A stretch of DNA of 64,000 nt from Sphingobacterium spiritivorum ATCC 33861 (GTDB lineage Bacteria > Bacteroidota > Bacteroidia > Sphingobacteriales > Sphingobacteriaceae), in NCBI RefSeq assembly GCF_000143765.1, contig NZ_GL379773.1:313426-377425 (forward strand). Direction: 5' to 3'. The notes beneath the pieces are model-generated. The model saw nothing but the letters and a program-made list of their open reading frames with translations. It did not search any database and had not been told where the DNA came from. Positions 43,823 to 53,170 of this stretch are shown here, one piece after another. Both the position numbers and the translations under genes were made by a program. Each line of letters opens with the position of its first letter. Position 1 is the first letter of the stretch.

Positions 43823-46615
43823 GTGAAAAAACTATTTCTTCTAGATGGAATGGCGCTCATTTACAGAGCCTATTTTGCATTAAGCAAAACACCGAGACTC
43901 ACATCAAATGGCCTGAATACCGGCGCAATAATGGGATTTACAAACACCTTACTGGAAGTTTTGAAAAATCAAAAGCCCACTCATATTGCAGTCGTATTTG
44001 ATATTGATGCACCTACAAACAGACACATAGAGTTTGAGTCATACAAAGCGCATCGGGAAAAAATGCCTGAAGACCTGTCTGCCTCTATTCCATATATCTT
44101 CCGATTGATAGAAGGATTCAATATCCCCATCATTACAAAAGATGGTTATGAAGCAGATGATATCATCGGAACTTTAGCCAAAGAAGGAGAGCAAAAAGGA
44201 TTTACGGTATATTGTATGACACCCGACAAAGACTTTGGTCAGCTGGTCTCTGATAATATCTTTATCTATAAACCAGCCCGAATGGGAAATGGTGCAGAAA
44301 CACAAGGAGTGCCCGAAATACTGGCGAAGTGGGAAATTTCGGATGTATCACAGGTCATCGATATTCTCGGTCTATGGGGTGATGCTGTAGACAATATCCC
44401 CGGAATACCAGGGATCGGAGAGAAAACAGCAAAAAAATTGGTACAGGACTTCGGTTCAGTAGAAGGAATTATTGCCAATTCGGATAAACTGAAAGGCAAA
44501 ATGAAAGAAAACGTCGAAACTTTTGCCGAACAAGGTCTTCTTTCTAAGCGTCTGGCAACTATACAATTAGATGTTCCGATCGAATTTGATGAAAAATCAC
44601 TGCTCCTTGAAGATCCGAATAAGGAAGTACTGGAACCTCTGTTTGCCGAACTGGAGTTCAGAACATTAGGGAAACGTGTCTTTGGTGAAGATTTTTCTGT
44701 CGCTGATACGACGGGAAAAAACTCTTCCGGTCAGATGGATCTGTTCAGCACGACAGTCAATGACTTGACTCCGCAACAGGAAGAGATTCCTCCGGTAGCA
44801 AGCAACAATATTGATAATACAGCACACGAATATATTCTCGTGGATAGCAGCGAAGCACAACAAAAACTGGCAAAAGAACTGGCTGGGCAAAAAAGCTTCT
44901 GCTTTGATACCGAAACTACTGGCCTTGATGCCTTAGTCGCAGATATTGTGGGGCTATCTTTTGCATTTGAAAAAGGCAAAGCATACTATGTCCCGACTCC
45001 CGATTCACGTGAACAGGCTTTGGAGATTGTAAACATATTTAAACCCGTTCTCGAAGATGCAAACATTGAGAAAGTAGGTCAGAATATCAAGTATGATATC
45101 TTACTGCTGTCCCGATATGACGTAAAAGTTAAAGGGACGTTATTTGACACTATGCTGGCCCATTACCTGATCGATCCGGATACCCGTCACGGGATGGATG
45201 TACTGGCAGAAAATTATTTGGGATATATCCCTGTTTCAATTACCAAACTCATCGGAGAAAAAGGTAAGAAACAAGGGAATATGCGGGATGTAGAAATTGA
45301 ACTTATAAAGGAATACGCATCTGAAGATGCTGACATCACCCTGCAGCTAAAAGAAAAATTCGAACCCTTACTGGAAGAAACAGCTACTCTTAAATTAGCA
45401 CAGGAAGTCGAGTTTCCACTTGTATATGTTTTATCTGAAATTGAAAAAAATGGTGTTAAAATAGATGTGGATGTGCTTTCTGTGTTTTCCAAAACTATAG
45501 AAGAAGATGTCCGTAATCTGGAAGCCAGTATTTATGAAAAAGCCGGAGTCAAATTCAATATTGCTTCACCCAAACAGTTAGGAGAGGTATTATTTGACAA
45601 ATTGCAGCTCGATCCGAAAGCTAAAAAAACAAAAACCGGACAATACAAAACAGGTGAGGATGTATTACTGACACTCGCCAACAAATCTGACATCGTTCAG
45701 GATATTCTGGACTTCAGACAGCTTCAGAAGTTGAAATCAACTTATGTGGATGCATTACCCGGTCTGATCAATCCAACTACAGGACTCATACACACGAGCT
45801 ATAATCAGGCTGTCGCTGCAACAGGCAGATTAAGCTCGACAAATCCTAATCTTCAAAATATTCCGATCCGTACAGAAAGAGGCCGTGAAGTACGAAAAGC
45901 ATTTATACCAAGATCCGAAAATAACGTGATTCTATCTGCCGATTATTCCCAGATCGAATTAAGACTAATGGCTGAGTTGAGTCAGGATGCAAATATGCTC
46001 GAAGCGTTTCAAAAAGGTTATGATATTCACCGCGCAACAGCAGCAAAGGTATATGGACTGGAACTTGATGAAGTCTCTTCCGATCAGCGAAGAAATGCTA
46101 AAGCCGTTAATTTTGGAATCATTTATGGTCAATCAGCCTTTGGCCTGTCGCAAAGTTTAGGTATACCCCGTCGCGAAGCCGCCGATATTATAGATCAATA
46201 TTTTCAACAATATTCCGGAATCCGGGATTATATGGCTAAAGCGATAGCCTCTGCAAAAGAAAATGGATTTGTAGAAACAATACTCAAAAGAAGACGTTAT
46301 CTGAGAGATATCAATTCGGCAAATATGACCGTTCGTGGTTTTGCAGAACGAAATGCCATTAACGCACCTATACAGGGCTCCGCTGCTGATATGATAAAAG
46401 TAGCAATGTTACGCATTCAGGAAGATATTGAACAACAACAACTGTCCGGTAAAATGATCATGCAGGTACATGATGAGTTGGTATTTGATGTTCCGTTGGA
46501 TGAAGTGGAAAAATTCAAGACACTCATTCAAAACAGAATGAAGACAGCGATCCCCCTGCAGGTACCTATAGAAGTAGAGATCGGACAAGGAAAAAATTGG
46601 CTGGAAGCACACTAA
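43823..46615 (+). CDS. polA: DNA polymerase I
   Basis: This 930-residue enzyme has all three domains: 5'-3' exonuclease (about 1-290, with LFLLDGMALIYRAYFA and NIPGIPGIGEKTA), 3'-5' exonuclease (about 335-530, with FDTETTGL, NIKYD and YASEDADI, so it appears active) and polymerase (about 540-930, with SADYSQIELRLMA and QVHDELVFD). It fills gaps and removes Okazaki primers. The start is GTG at 43823; no ATG lies close by and the sequence begins at the conserved KKLFLLDG, so GTG is well supported. The next gene follows after 12 nt. Confidence 0.97.
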   Translation: MKKLFLLDGMALIYRAYFALSKTPRLTSNGLNTGAIMGFTNTLLEVLKNQKPTHIAVVFDIDAPTNRHIEFESYKAHREKMPEDLSASIPYIFRLIEGFNIPIITKDGYEADDIIGTLAKEGEQKGFTVYCMTPDKDFGQLVSDNIFIYKPARMGNGAETQGVPEILAKWEISDVSQVIDILGLWGDAVDNIPGIPGIGEKTAKKLVQDFGSVEGIIANSDKLKGKMKENVETFAEQGLLSKRLATIQLDVPIEFDEKSLLLEDPNKEVLEPLFAELEFRTLGKRVFGEDFSVADTTGKNSSGQMDLFSTTVNDLTPQQEEIPPVASNNIDNTAHEYILVDSSEAQQKLAKELAGQKSFCFDTETTGLDALVADIVGLSFAFEKGKAYYVPTPDSREQALEIVNIFKPVLEDANIEKVGQNIKYDILLLSRYDVKVKGTLFDTMLAHYLIDPDTRHGMDVLAENYLGYIPVSITKLIGEKGKKQGNMRDVEIELIKEYASEDADITLQLKEKFEPLLEETATLKLAQEVEFPLVYVLSEIEKNGVKIDVDVLSVFSKTIEEDVRNLEASIYEKAGVKFNIASPKQLGEVLFDKLQLDPKAKKTKTGQYKTGEDVLLTLANKSDIVQDILDFRQLQKLKSTYVDALPGLINPTTGLIHTSYNQAVAATGRLSSTNPNLQNIPIRTERGREVRKAFIPRSENNVILSADYSQIELRLMAELSQDANMLEAFQKGYDIHRATAAKVYGLELDEVSSDQRRNAKAVNFGIIYGQSAFGLSQSLGIPRREAADIIDQYFQQYSGIRDYMAKAIASAKENGFVETILKRRRYLRDINSANMTVRGFAERNAINAPIQGSAADMIKVAMLRIQEDIEQQQLSGKMIMQVHDELVFDVPLDEVEKFKTLIQNRMKTAIPLQVPIEVEIGQGKNWLEAH

Positions 46616-46627
46616 ACATTTTGTGTT

Positions 46628-47740
46628 ATGATTAATTTCAAAAAAATCTGTTTGTTAAGTGTATTTGCATTTCTGCTTTTTTCAACAGAGGCGCAGGAAA
46701 ATAAATTAGTCTATTTTGAAAAAGTCACAGATAGTCTGATGCGCTTTTACTTTGACAATTACTATTATCTGGCAGAAAAAAATTGTCCGTTTAAATCCAT
46801 AGAACGAGTAACCGGATTTAACAAAGAAACCAATACTTTTGAAGGAAATTTTAAGGATTTTGGTCCCACAGGACATGTTATTTTAACAGGAACTCATACC
46901 AATGGAGTAAAAACAGGTCCGTTTATCGCTTATCACCCTAATGGCAAGATCAAATGGGAAGCCACTTTTGCAGACGGACAACCTGTTAATGACTGGAAAT
47001 TCTATTATCCGGACGGCCGGCCCATGATGGTATTAAATTATGAGCAAGGAGTCCGTATCATGTCACAATGGGATAGAAAAGGTAAACAGATTGTTAAAGA
47101 TGGGGAAGGCCTGTATGATTTCTCTATTCCTTTTGAAGGGTATTCCGAGTATGGCTATCCGATGCTTCGAAGAAGGGGAAGAGTGAAAAGTGGTGTACCT
47201 GCTGATAGATGGGAAGTCTATTTCGTAGATGAAAAGAATAATAGTGTCCTTGCAGCAGATGAATACTTTTCAGGTGGGGTTTTTAAAAGAGGAGACAACT
47301 ATTTCACAGAGGATAGCTATTCCCAATCTGATTTTCCGGTGTTACCGGTAGAATACTTTGTAAGAGCCGAATACTTAGTGTTCAAAAAGTGCAACTTCGA
47401 TGATTACAGCAACTTCACAAACTACCTGAGTGAAAAAATTGAAAAGTCATTTGATGTAGTAAAGCTGACATTTAAAATAGTGCCCGGAAATTTTGAGTAC
47501 ACAGCTAAATTATCTGAGGCAGGAAAACCATCCCGAATCACATTTACAAAAATGATAGAGGATGCTAAAACACAAAATATATTATCAGCTATCATAGAGG
47601 TAATTCCGTATTATTTTCCTTCGCTAAAAAACAATCTTCCCGTCAATGATACTATCGTGGTTTCTGGTCGGTTAGAGGTGAATGAGGCCGGAGAGATAGA
47701 TGTACATTCCATATCCATTAAACGTCCTGCAGAAGAATAG
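46628..47740 (+). CDS. Exported MORN-repeat (YwqK-like) protein
   Basis: This 370-residue protein has a signal peptide (residues 1-22, ending STEAQ) and MORN_2-type repeats between about 85 and 150 (GVKTGPFIAYHPNGKIKWEA, DWKFYYPDGRPMMVLNYEQG). A further repeat-like block is near 185-205. The C-terminal 100 residues, with a GEIDV segment, faintly resemble a TonB C-terminal-like domain. Such proteins are common in Bacteroidota and of unknown role. It lies 12 nt after polA and probably shares its transcript. Confidence 0.8.
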   Translation: MINFKKICLLSVFAFLLFSTEAQENKLVYFEKVTDSLMRFYFDNYYYLAEKNCPFKSIERVTGFNKETNTFEGNFKDFGPTGHVILTGTHTNGVKTGPFIAYHPNGKIKWEATFADGQPVNDWKFYYPDGRPMMVLNYEQGVRIMSQWDRKGKQIVKDGEGLYDFSIPFEGYSEYGYPMLRRRGRVKSGVPADRWEVYFVDEKNNSVLAADEYFSGGVFKRGDNYFTEDSYSQSDFPVLPVEYFVRAEYLVFKKCNFDDYSNFTNYLSEKIEKSFDVVKLTFKIVPGNFEYTAKLSEAGKPSRITFTKMIEDAKTQNILSAIIEVIPYYFPSLKNNLPVNDTIVVSGRLEVNEAGEIDVHSISIKRPAEE

Positions 47741-47762
47741 TTCTCCTTTTTGAAGATTATAC

Positions 47763-47770
47763 TATATTTG
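47763..47770 (+). promoter_or_regulatory. -7 element of psd
   Basis: TATATTTG matches TAnnTTTG, 16 nt before the psd ATG, giving a leader of about 13 nt. No TTG at the right distance. Confidence 0.42.
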
Positions 47771-47786
47771 CACAATATTTTTGATA

Positions 47787-48440
47787 ATGAAATTTCACAA
47801 AGAAGGTTATACAAGTTTGGCAATTGTCGTTTTGATTATTTTCATTGCGAATGCCCTTGCTGATTATTATGACGCCCCTACTGTTGTCAAGTGGATCATT
47901 TATATAGTTTCAGCATTTCTGTTTATTACGATTGTACAGTTTTTCAGAAGCCCTATCCGCAAAATAACAATTGATGATGGTGTGATTCTTTGTCCGGCAG
48001 ATGGAAAAGTAGTCGTTATAGAAGAAACAGAAGAAACAGAATATTTTAACGATAGACGTATTCAGGTATCTGTATTTATGTCACCTGTCAACGTACACTC
48101 TAATCGCAATCCTATCAGTGGTATTGTAAAATATTTCAAATATCATCCCGGAAAATTTTTGGTTGCATGGCACCCGAAATCCTCTACAGATAATGAGCGT
48201 ACCACAGTTGTAGTGCAGTCCAGGTCAGGTCAGGAAGTACTTTTCCGCCAGATTGCAGGAGCATTAGCCCGCCGTATTGTCTGGTATGTAAAAGAAAACG
48301 ATGCTGTAACACAGGGAAATGAATTTGGCTTCATCAAATTCGGCTCACGTGTTGACTTATTCCTTCCGCTTGGAACCAGGATCGATGTCAAACTGGAAGA
48401 CAAGGTCGTCGGTGGAAAAACCATAATCGGAAGATTTTAA
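47787..48440 (+). CDS. psd: Phosphatidylserine decarboxylase (short, PSD-A type)
   Basis: From the ATG at 47787 the protein has 217 residues; an in-frame TTG two codons earlier is less likely. Two membrane helices near residues 11-28 and 34-53 anchor it. DGKVVVIEE, the SPVNVHSNRNP motif and FIKFGSRVDLFLP mark the family; the Gly-Ser in FGS near residue 185 is the self-cleavage site that makes the pyruvoyl group. It makes phosphatidylethanolamine at the inner membrane. A terminator follows 31 nt after the stop. Confidence 0.95.
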   Translation: MKFHKEGYTSLAIVVLIIFIANALADYYDAPTVVKWIIYIVSAFLFITIVQFFRSPIRKITIDDGVILCPADGKVVVIEETEETEYFNDRRIQVSVFMSPVNVHSNRNPISGIVKYFKYHPGKFLVAWHPKSSTDNERTTVVVQSRSGQEVLFRQIAGALARRIVWYVKENDAVTQGNEFGFIKFGSRVDLFLPLGTRIDVKLEDKVVGGKTIIGRF

Positions 48441-48471
48441 CATAGATTTAATAAAGCATTACTTATCTTAG

Positions 48472-48499
48472 GCTTCGAAAGTATTTCGAAGCTTTTTTT
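48472..48499 (+). terminator. Terminator of psd, abutting the kinase start codon
   Basis: GCTTCGAAA (48472-48480) pairs perfectly with TTTCGAAGC (48484-48492) across GTA, followed by seven T residues. The last T touches the ATG of the histidine kinase at 48500. It looks like a strong intrinsic terminator placed exactly where the kinase ribosome-binding region should be. Confidence 0.88.
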
Positions 48500-49531
48500 A
48501 TGAATTTTAAACTGTTAGTACTGATTAATGCCGCAGCTGTGGGATTATCCATTTCTATTGTCAGCTTTTATTATCAGCACGATATTAAAGCCGCTTTCAT
48601 CATTTTTGGCATTTCTCTGATTGTGAGTTTTGTGGTATTTTATTTTCTCTTTGAAAAATATATCTATCGCCGCATCAACACCATCTATAAGCTAATACAC
48701 AATCTCAAATTAGGTAAGGACCTCAAAGATGCTTTGGGAGAATACGTCAGTGATGACCCCATCACAGATGCTGAACGCGAGGTTCGAGACTGGGCCAAAG
48801 AGAAAAAATCAGAAATAGACAAACTCCGCAGTCAGGAAAAATTCCGCAGAGAATTTCTTTCTAACATATCCCATGAATTCAAAACACCCTTATTCGCGAT
48901 TCAGGGATACATTGAAACATTACAGGACGGACTGATAGAAGAAGATCCTGAAATGGCAAAAGGCTTTCTGGATAAAGCTTCTAAAAATCTTGATCGTCTC
49001 AGCTATCTGATTCATGATCTGGACGAAATTTCAAAGCTCGAATCCGGAAGAATCTCGCTGAATATTGAAAAATTTGACCTCTCCGAGTTGATAAAGGAAA
49101 CAATAGAAAATCTGGATGATAAAGCCAGATCACAAAAAATTGACATTGTATTCAAACAAAAGTATCAAAATGTGACTTTTGTAAAAGCAGACCGAAAGAA
49201 AATTCAACAAGTACTAACCAATTTGATCGACAATTCTATTAAATACGGCAAAACAGGAGGAAGTACCGATATACGTATATTCCCATTATTCGAACAAGTT
49301 CTTGTTGAAGTAACGGATGACGGGCAAGGTATTGAAGAAAAAAATCTGCCAAGAGTATTTGAACGTTTCTACAGAACGGATAAAAGCCGTTCCAGAGGAA
49401 TAGGCGGATCAGGGCTGGGATTAGCGATTGTAAAGCATATTGTTGAAGCACACCAGCAGAATGTAAATGTAAGAAGTACAGAGGGAATAGGAACAACATT
49501 TGGATTTACATTAGAAAAATCCAAAAACTAA
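48500..49531 (+). CDS. PhoR-like sensor histidine kinase
   Basis: This 343-residue kinase has two membrane helices (about 5-23 and 30-51) with almost no periplasmic loop, a short linker with coiled-coil character (90-115), the H-box SNISHEFKTPL (His125), the N-box QVLTNLIDNSIKYG near 239-252, and G-boxes DDGQGIEEKN and GGSGLGLAIVKHIV. The lack of a sensor domain fits PhoR-type kinases that sense phosphate through transport proteins. No response regulator gene is next to it. The phosphate genes follow after 102 nt, which is why a phosphate role is suggested; this is inference. Confidence 0.92.
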   Translation: MNFKLLVLINAAAVGLSISIVSFYYQHDIKAAFIIFGISLIVSFVVFYFLFEKYIYRRINTIYKLIHNLKLGKDLKDALGEYVSDDPITDAEREVRDWAKEKKSEIDKLRSQEKFRREFLSNISHEFKTPLFAIQGYIETLQDGLIEEDPEMAKGFLDKASKNLDRLSYLIHDLDEISKLESGRISLNIEKFDLSELIKETIENLDDKARSQKIDIVFKQKYQNVTFVKADRKKIQQVLTNLIDNSIKYGKTGGSTDIRIFPLFEQVLVEVTDDGQGIEEKNLPRVFERFYRTDKSRSRGIGGSGLGLAIVKHIVEAHQQNVNVRSTEGIGTTFGFTLEKSKN

Positions 49532-49579
49532 TCCATCTCATTAACATTGAATGCCAGTCAATATTAAGTAAGGGCAAAA

Positions 49580-49613
49580 TTAACACTAACTTAACATTGG
49601 CTTTATATCTTTG
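49580..49613 (+). promoter_or_regulatory. Pho-box-like repeat and -7 element before the DUF47-Pit operon
   Basis: TTAACA occurs twice in 11-nt phase (49580-49585 and 49591-49596), and the next phase reads TTTATA (49602-49607). A -7 element TATCTTTG is at 49606-49613, with no TTG at -33; the first TTAACA covers that place. This is the geometry of an activator-dependent promoter and the sequence resembles the PhoP box of Bacillus (TTAACA-like repeats with 5-nt spacers). The start codon is 20 nt past the -7 element. Confidence 0.45.
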
Positions 49614-49633
49614 CATAAATTATATATTAACAT

Positions 49634-50281
49634 ATGTCGTTAAATAGTATTTTCAGTTATTTTGTTCCAAAGGACAAAAAATTTTTCCCGCTATTCGAAC
49701 AAGCAGGAAGCAATCTGATCGAGATGGCCAAATTGTTGAAAGAAAATGTCAACTCAACAAACCTTGAAACCCGCAAAGAGATCACCAAAAAAATTGAGGA
49801 TTTAGAGCACAAAGGAGATAGCATTACCCATCAAATCCATTTAGAATTGGGTAAAAACTTTATCACACCATTCGATAGAGAAGATATCCATGCATTAGCA
49901 AGTTCGCTTGATGATGTTGCCGATTTTATTCACGGAGCATCTAACCGTATGGAACTATACAAAGTTCTTGAGCCAAGTCAGCCCATGATCGAGATCACTG
50001 AATTGATTTTGGAAGCAACAGAACACGTTGCCAAAGCGATATATGAACTAAGAGATCTGAAAAACATCCGCAATATCACAGATTCATGTGTAAGAATAAA
50101 CAGTGTTGAAAATAAAGCAGATTATATTTTTGATAAAGCGGTAGCTGAACTTTTTGAATATGAAAAAGATGCAATCACGCTTATCAAATATAAAGAAGTA
50201 CTGTCTGCAATGGAAGATGCTACAGATAAATGCGAGGATGTCGCAAACGTATTAGAAAGTATTTTAGTTAAGAATGCTTAA
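49634..50281 (+). CDS. DUF47 (PhoU-like) Pit accessory protein
   Basis: This 215-residue all-helical protein of the DUF47/PhoU-like family has the LEHKGDSITHQIH segment near 58-70 and the acidic metal-binding motif DREDIHALASSLDDVADFIHGA near 80-101. It is thought to control or couple to the adjacent low-affinity phosphate transporter. It is 34 nt upstream of pit, the usual operon order. It is cytoplasmic with no signal peptide. Confidence 0.94.
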   Translation: MSLNSIFSYFVPKDKKFFPLFEQAGSNLIEMAKLLKENVNSTNLETRKEITKKIEDLEHKGDSITHQIHLELGKNFITPFDREDIHALASSLDDVADFIHGASNRMELYKVLEPSQPMIEITELILEATEHVAKAIYELRDLKNIRNITDSCVRINSVENKADYIFDKAVAELFEYEKDAITLIKYKEVLSAMEDATDKCEDVANVLESILVKNA

Positions 50282-50315
50282 ATCCGGGTAGGATTTAAGT
50301 TTTAACAATGACACA

Positions 50316-51326
50316 ATGATTTCAACCTTATTAGTTGTTGTTATTATTTTAGCGATTGCCTTTGACTACATCAATGGTTTCCATGATGCAGCCAACTCAA
50401 TTGCAACAGTAGTTTCAACAAAAGTATTAACACCATTTATGGCTGTACTTTGGGCAGCAATATTCAATTTTGCAGCCTACTTTTATTTTACTGACCATAA
50501 AGTAGCCAATACAGTAGCCAAAACAGTTATTGAAGAATACATTACACTGGAAGTAATATTCGCCGGCCTTGTTGCCGCTATCGGATGGAATTTATTCACC
50601 TGGTATTATGGTATACCTTCAAGTTCTTCGCACACCCTTATAGGCGGGTTTGCAGGATCGGGAATGGCTTATGCCTATATTATGGGAGGAGATCCTATCC
50701 ACGCAATCAATATCGATGCGACATTAAAAATTATTTCATTCATTGTCCTCGCTCCGGTCATAGGGATGATCATATCAGTCATTATCACACTGATCATTAT
50801 CAATCTGGCCAAGAAAAGTAAGCCAAGCGTAGCAGAAAAATGGTTTAAATTTTTACAACTGATCTCTTCTGCAGCATTGAGTTTTGCACACGGAGGTAAT
50901 GATGCACAGAAAGTAATGGGTATTATCTTAGTCGCAATGGTTGCAGGTGGTTATATTGAAAACACAAGCCATATGCCGGAATGGATACCATTGACTTGTT
51001 ATGCAGCCATTTCTGCCGGAACAATGAGCGGAGGATGGAAAATCGTAAAAACAATGGGAACCAAGATTACCAAAGTAACTCCTCTGGAAGGCGTAAGTGC
51101 CGAAACTGCCGGAGCAGTGACATTGGGTATCACCGAACACTTCGGAATCCCGGCTTCTACTACACATACAATTACCGGATCTATTATAGGTGTAGGAATT
51201 GTGAAAAGAGTTTCAGCTGTAAGATGGGGAGTGACGATCAGCCTTCTTTGGGCCTGGATCCTGACTATACCAGTTTCAGCACTATTGGGTGGTATCACGC
51301 TGGCAATCATCCATTATATTTTATAA
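50316..51326 (+). CDS. Pit-family inorganic phosphate transporter
   Basis: This 336-residue membrane protein has about ten helices and two inverted halves with the family signatures AFDYINGFHDAANSIATVVS (about 16-35) and SFAHGGNDAQKVMG (about 188-201). It moves phosphate, probably as a metal-phosphate complex, in symport with protons. It is translated with DUF47. A weak hairpin downstream (51325-51350) has no convincing U-tract, so termination is uncertain. Confidence 0.95.
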   Translation: MISTLLVVVIILAIAFDYINGFHDAANSIATVVSTKVLTPFMAVLWAAIFNFAAYFYFTDHKVANTVAKTVIEEYITLEVIFAGLVAAIGWNLFTWYYGIPSSSSHTLIGGFAGSGMAYAYIMGGDPIHAINIDATLKIISFIVLAPVIGMIISVIITLIIINLAKKSKPSVAEKWFKFLQLISSAALSFAHGGNDAQKVMGIILVAMVAGGYIENTSHMPEWIPLTCYAAISAGTMSGGWKIVKTMGTKITKVTPLEGVSAETAGAVTLGITEHFGIPASTTHTITGSIIGVGIVKRVSAVRWGVTISLLWAWILTIPVSALLGGITLAIIHYIL

Positions 51327-51391
51327 TCGTAGTTAAAAGACTACAATTATGTCCGTTTTATTGTAATTCGATGAATTCAATATTAAAAAAT

Positions 51392-51422
51392 TTGTGTATA
51401 AAGTTCAAAATAGGTACATTTA
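51392..51422 (+). promoter_or_regulatory. Promoter of the ompA-like gene
   Basis: TTG (51392-51394), a 20-nt spacer and TACATTTA (51415-51422) resemble the -33/-7 pair with one mismatch. It would give a leader of about 150 nt before the OmpA start, in line with the long leaders known for ompA mRNAs in other bacteria. Confidence 0.45.
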
Positions 51423-51575
51423 CACGCTAAATTGAAAATCTGAAAGTAATCAGGTAATGAAGATTTAAATCTTTTAAAGCATTTTAAATTTTTGGTACAG
51501 TTATTGTTTAGATTGTTAGTGTTAAATAAAGTTAAAGAAAACAATTAAAATTTTAATAACCTTAAAAACAAGAGT

Positions 51576-52958
51576 ATGAACTATTCTACAATTAAAAAAA
51601 CAGCTATCGCTGCTTCATTAGTAGCCGCTCTAGGTTACGCTGAAGTTGCTCAGGCGCAACAACCAACAGTATTTGGTGGAAGATCACAATACAGAACTTG
51701 GTCTATCGGTGTACAAGGTGGTATCACTACTCCTAACGTACTTATAGGTGGATCTAATGCATTCGGTCAAAAAGTAGGTCTTTTCCAAAATAAAGTTGGT
51801 GAGTACTACGGACTAACTGTTCGTAAACAATTTTCTCACCTTTTCGGTTTAGAATTAGAAGGTAACAGAGGTAAGATCAAAACTTACAACCATGATGTAT
51901 CTGGTCCTGTTGCTGAAACTGCAAACGGAGCAAGATCTGCACAAGTTGATGTAAACTGGGCTGCTAGCTTAAATGGTGTATTCCAATTGGGTACTATCGA
52001 CTTCTTGAGAAGAGAAAATGCAGTTAATTTCTACGCTAAAGTAGGTTTAGGAGTAATGGCTTCAAACCCTATCCAGTATGCTAATAACGATTTCACTGGT
52101 GCTGAAGTTTACAATAACAAAGGTAAATGGGGTGAAGAAATCTTTGGTGACAGAGAGAAAGTTGGTGACAGAGATAACAAATTAGGCGCTTTCGTACCAG
52201 TTGGTGTTGGTGTTAAATTCAAATTATCTGAAGTTGTTGCCTTGAACTTAGGTTACACAATGAACTTCACTGATGATAACTTGTTATACGGTCCAGCTAG
52301 AACTGACTACAAAGGTAAATTCTCTAACGTATACGGTGGTTTAGAATTCACTTTAGGTTCAAGAGACAAACAAAGCCTTACTTTCACTAACCCAGTTGCA
52401 ACAATGTACGATGAGTTGAAAGATCCTTCATTGAAAAACGAAGTTGAGGCTCTTAAACAACGCGTATCTACTTTAGAAGGAACTGTTGATCAGTTAGGTA
52501 AAGATTCTGACGGTGACGGTGTATCTGATAAATTTGACAAATGCCCTAACACTCCTGCTGGAACAGTAGTAGATGGTTCAGGATGTCCAATCAAATTCCC
52601 AGAGCCAGTTGTTAACAACTACACTGCTTCTACAGGTCAGTACGGTAGCATCCAATTCGAATTCGATAGCTCTGTATTGAAAACTGAATCTTACTCTACT
52701 TTAGACAGATTAGCTAAAGAATTGCGTGATAACAATTCATCAGTAACTTTAGATGGTTATGCATCTGCAGAAGGTACTGAAGCTTACAACATGACTCTTT
52801 CTAAAGACCGTGCTAACGCAGTTAAACAATACTTAGTAAACGCTGGTGTTACTGCTGCTAAAGTTACAGCTAACGGTTACGGAGAAGCTAACCCAGTAGC
52901 ATCTAATGCAACTGAAGAAGGTCGTATCCAAAACCGTCGTGTTGAGATCAAAAAATAA
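51576..52958 (+). CDS. OmpA-family outer membrane protein
   Basis: This 460-residue protein has a signal peptide (about residues 1-28, ending AQAQ), an N-terminal beta-barrel (about 35-275), a linker with coiled-coil (285-308), one thrombospondin type-3 calcium-binding repeat (DSDGDGVSDKFDKCPNTP near 310-328) and a C-terminal OmpA peptidoglycan-binding domain (about 350-460, IQFEFDSSVLK and ending NRRVEIKK). Codons are strongly biased to GGT, GTT, GCT, AAC and TTC, as in very highly expressed genes and unlike its neighbours. It anchors the outer membrane to the wall. It has its own promoter and terminator. Confidence 0.95.
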   Translation: MNYSTIKKTAIAASLVAALGYAEVAQAQQPTVFGGRSQYRTWSIGVQGGITTPNVLIGGSNAFGQKVGLFQNKVGEYYGLTVRKQFSHLFGLELEGNRGKIKTYNHDVSGPVAETANGARSAQVDVNWAASLNGVFQLGTIDFLRRENAVNFYAKVGLGVMASNPIQYANNDFTGAEVYNNKGKWGEEIFGDREKVGDRDNKLGAFVPVGVGVKFKLSEVVALNLGYTMNFTDDNLLYGPARTDYKGKFSNVYGGLEFTLGSRDKQSLTFTNPVATMYDELKDPSLKNEVEALKQRVSTLEGTVDQLGKDSDGDGVSDKFDKCPNTPAGTVVDGSGCPIKFPEPVVNNYTASTGQYGSIQFEFDSSVLKTESYSTLDRLAKELRDNNSSVTLDGYASAEGTEAYNMTLSKDRANAVKQYLVNAGVTAAKVTANGYGEANPVASNATEEGRIQNRRVEIKK

Positions 52959-52987
52959 TTATTCTTAATCCGAATAATTTAACATAC

Positions 52988-53018
52988 AAAGCCTTCCCGA
53001 AATTCGGGAAGGCTTTTG
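52988..53018 (+). terminator. Terminator of the ompA-like gene
   Basis: AAAGCCTTCCCGAA pairs with TTCGGGAAGGCTTT around a single central base (so the real loop is a few bases), with T residues after. It lies 29 nt past the OmpA stop. Confidence 0.92.
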
Positions 53019-53047
53019 TGTTTTAAACACATTTATTTTATTTATTG

Positions 53048-53055
53048 TACCTTTG
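53048..53055 (+). promoter_or_regulatory. -7 element of the TPR-aroE-gldD operon
   Basis: TACCTTTG matches TAnnTTTG. It would give a leader of about 112 nt. A rare Shine-Dalgarno-like AAAGGA lies just before the TPR start codon at 53171. Confidence 0.42.
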
Positions 53056-53170
53056 TACTATTATTTCCATAAAATGTGGAAAACATATACATCATATATT
53101 CAACAAAAAGTCTTATTTTTCTTTTAAGATTAGTGAACGGGATTATGATTTCTAAATAGAAAGGAATACG

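Noticed and set aside
51325..51350. Terminator after pit
   Set aside because: The stem has an internal mismatch and no T-run follows.
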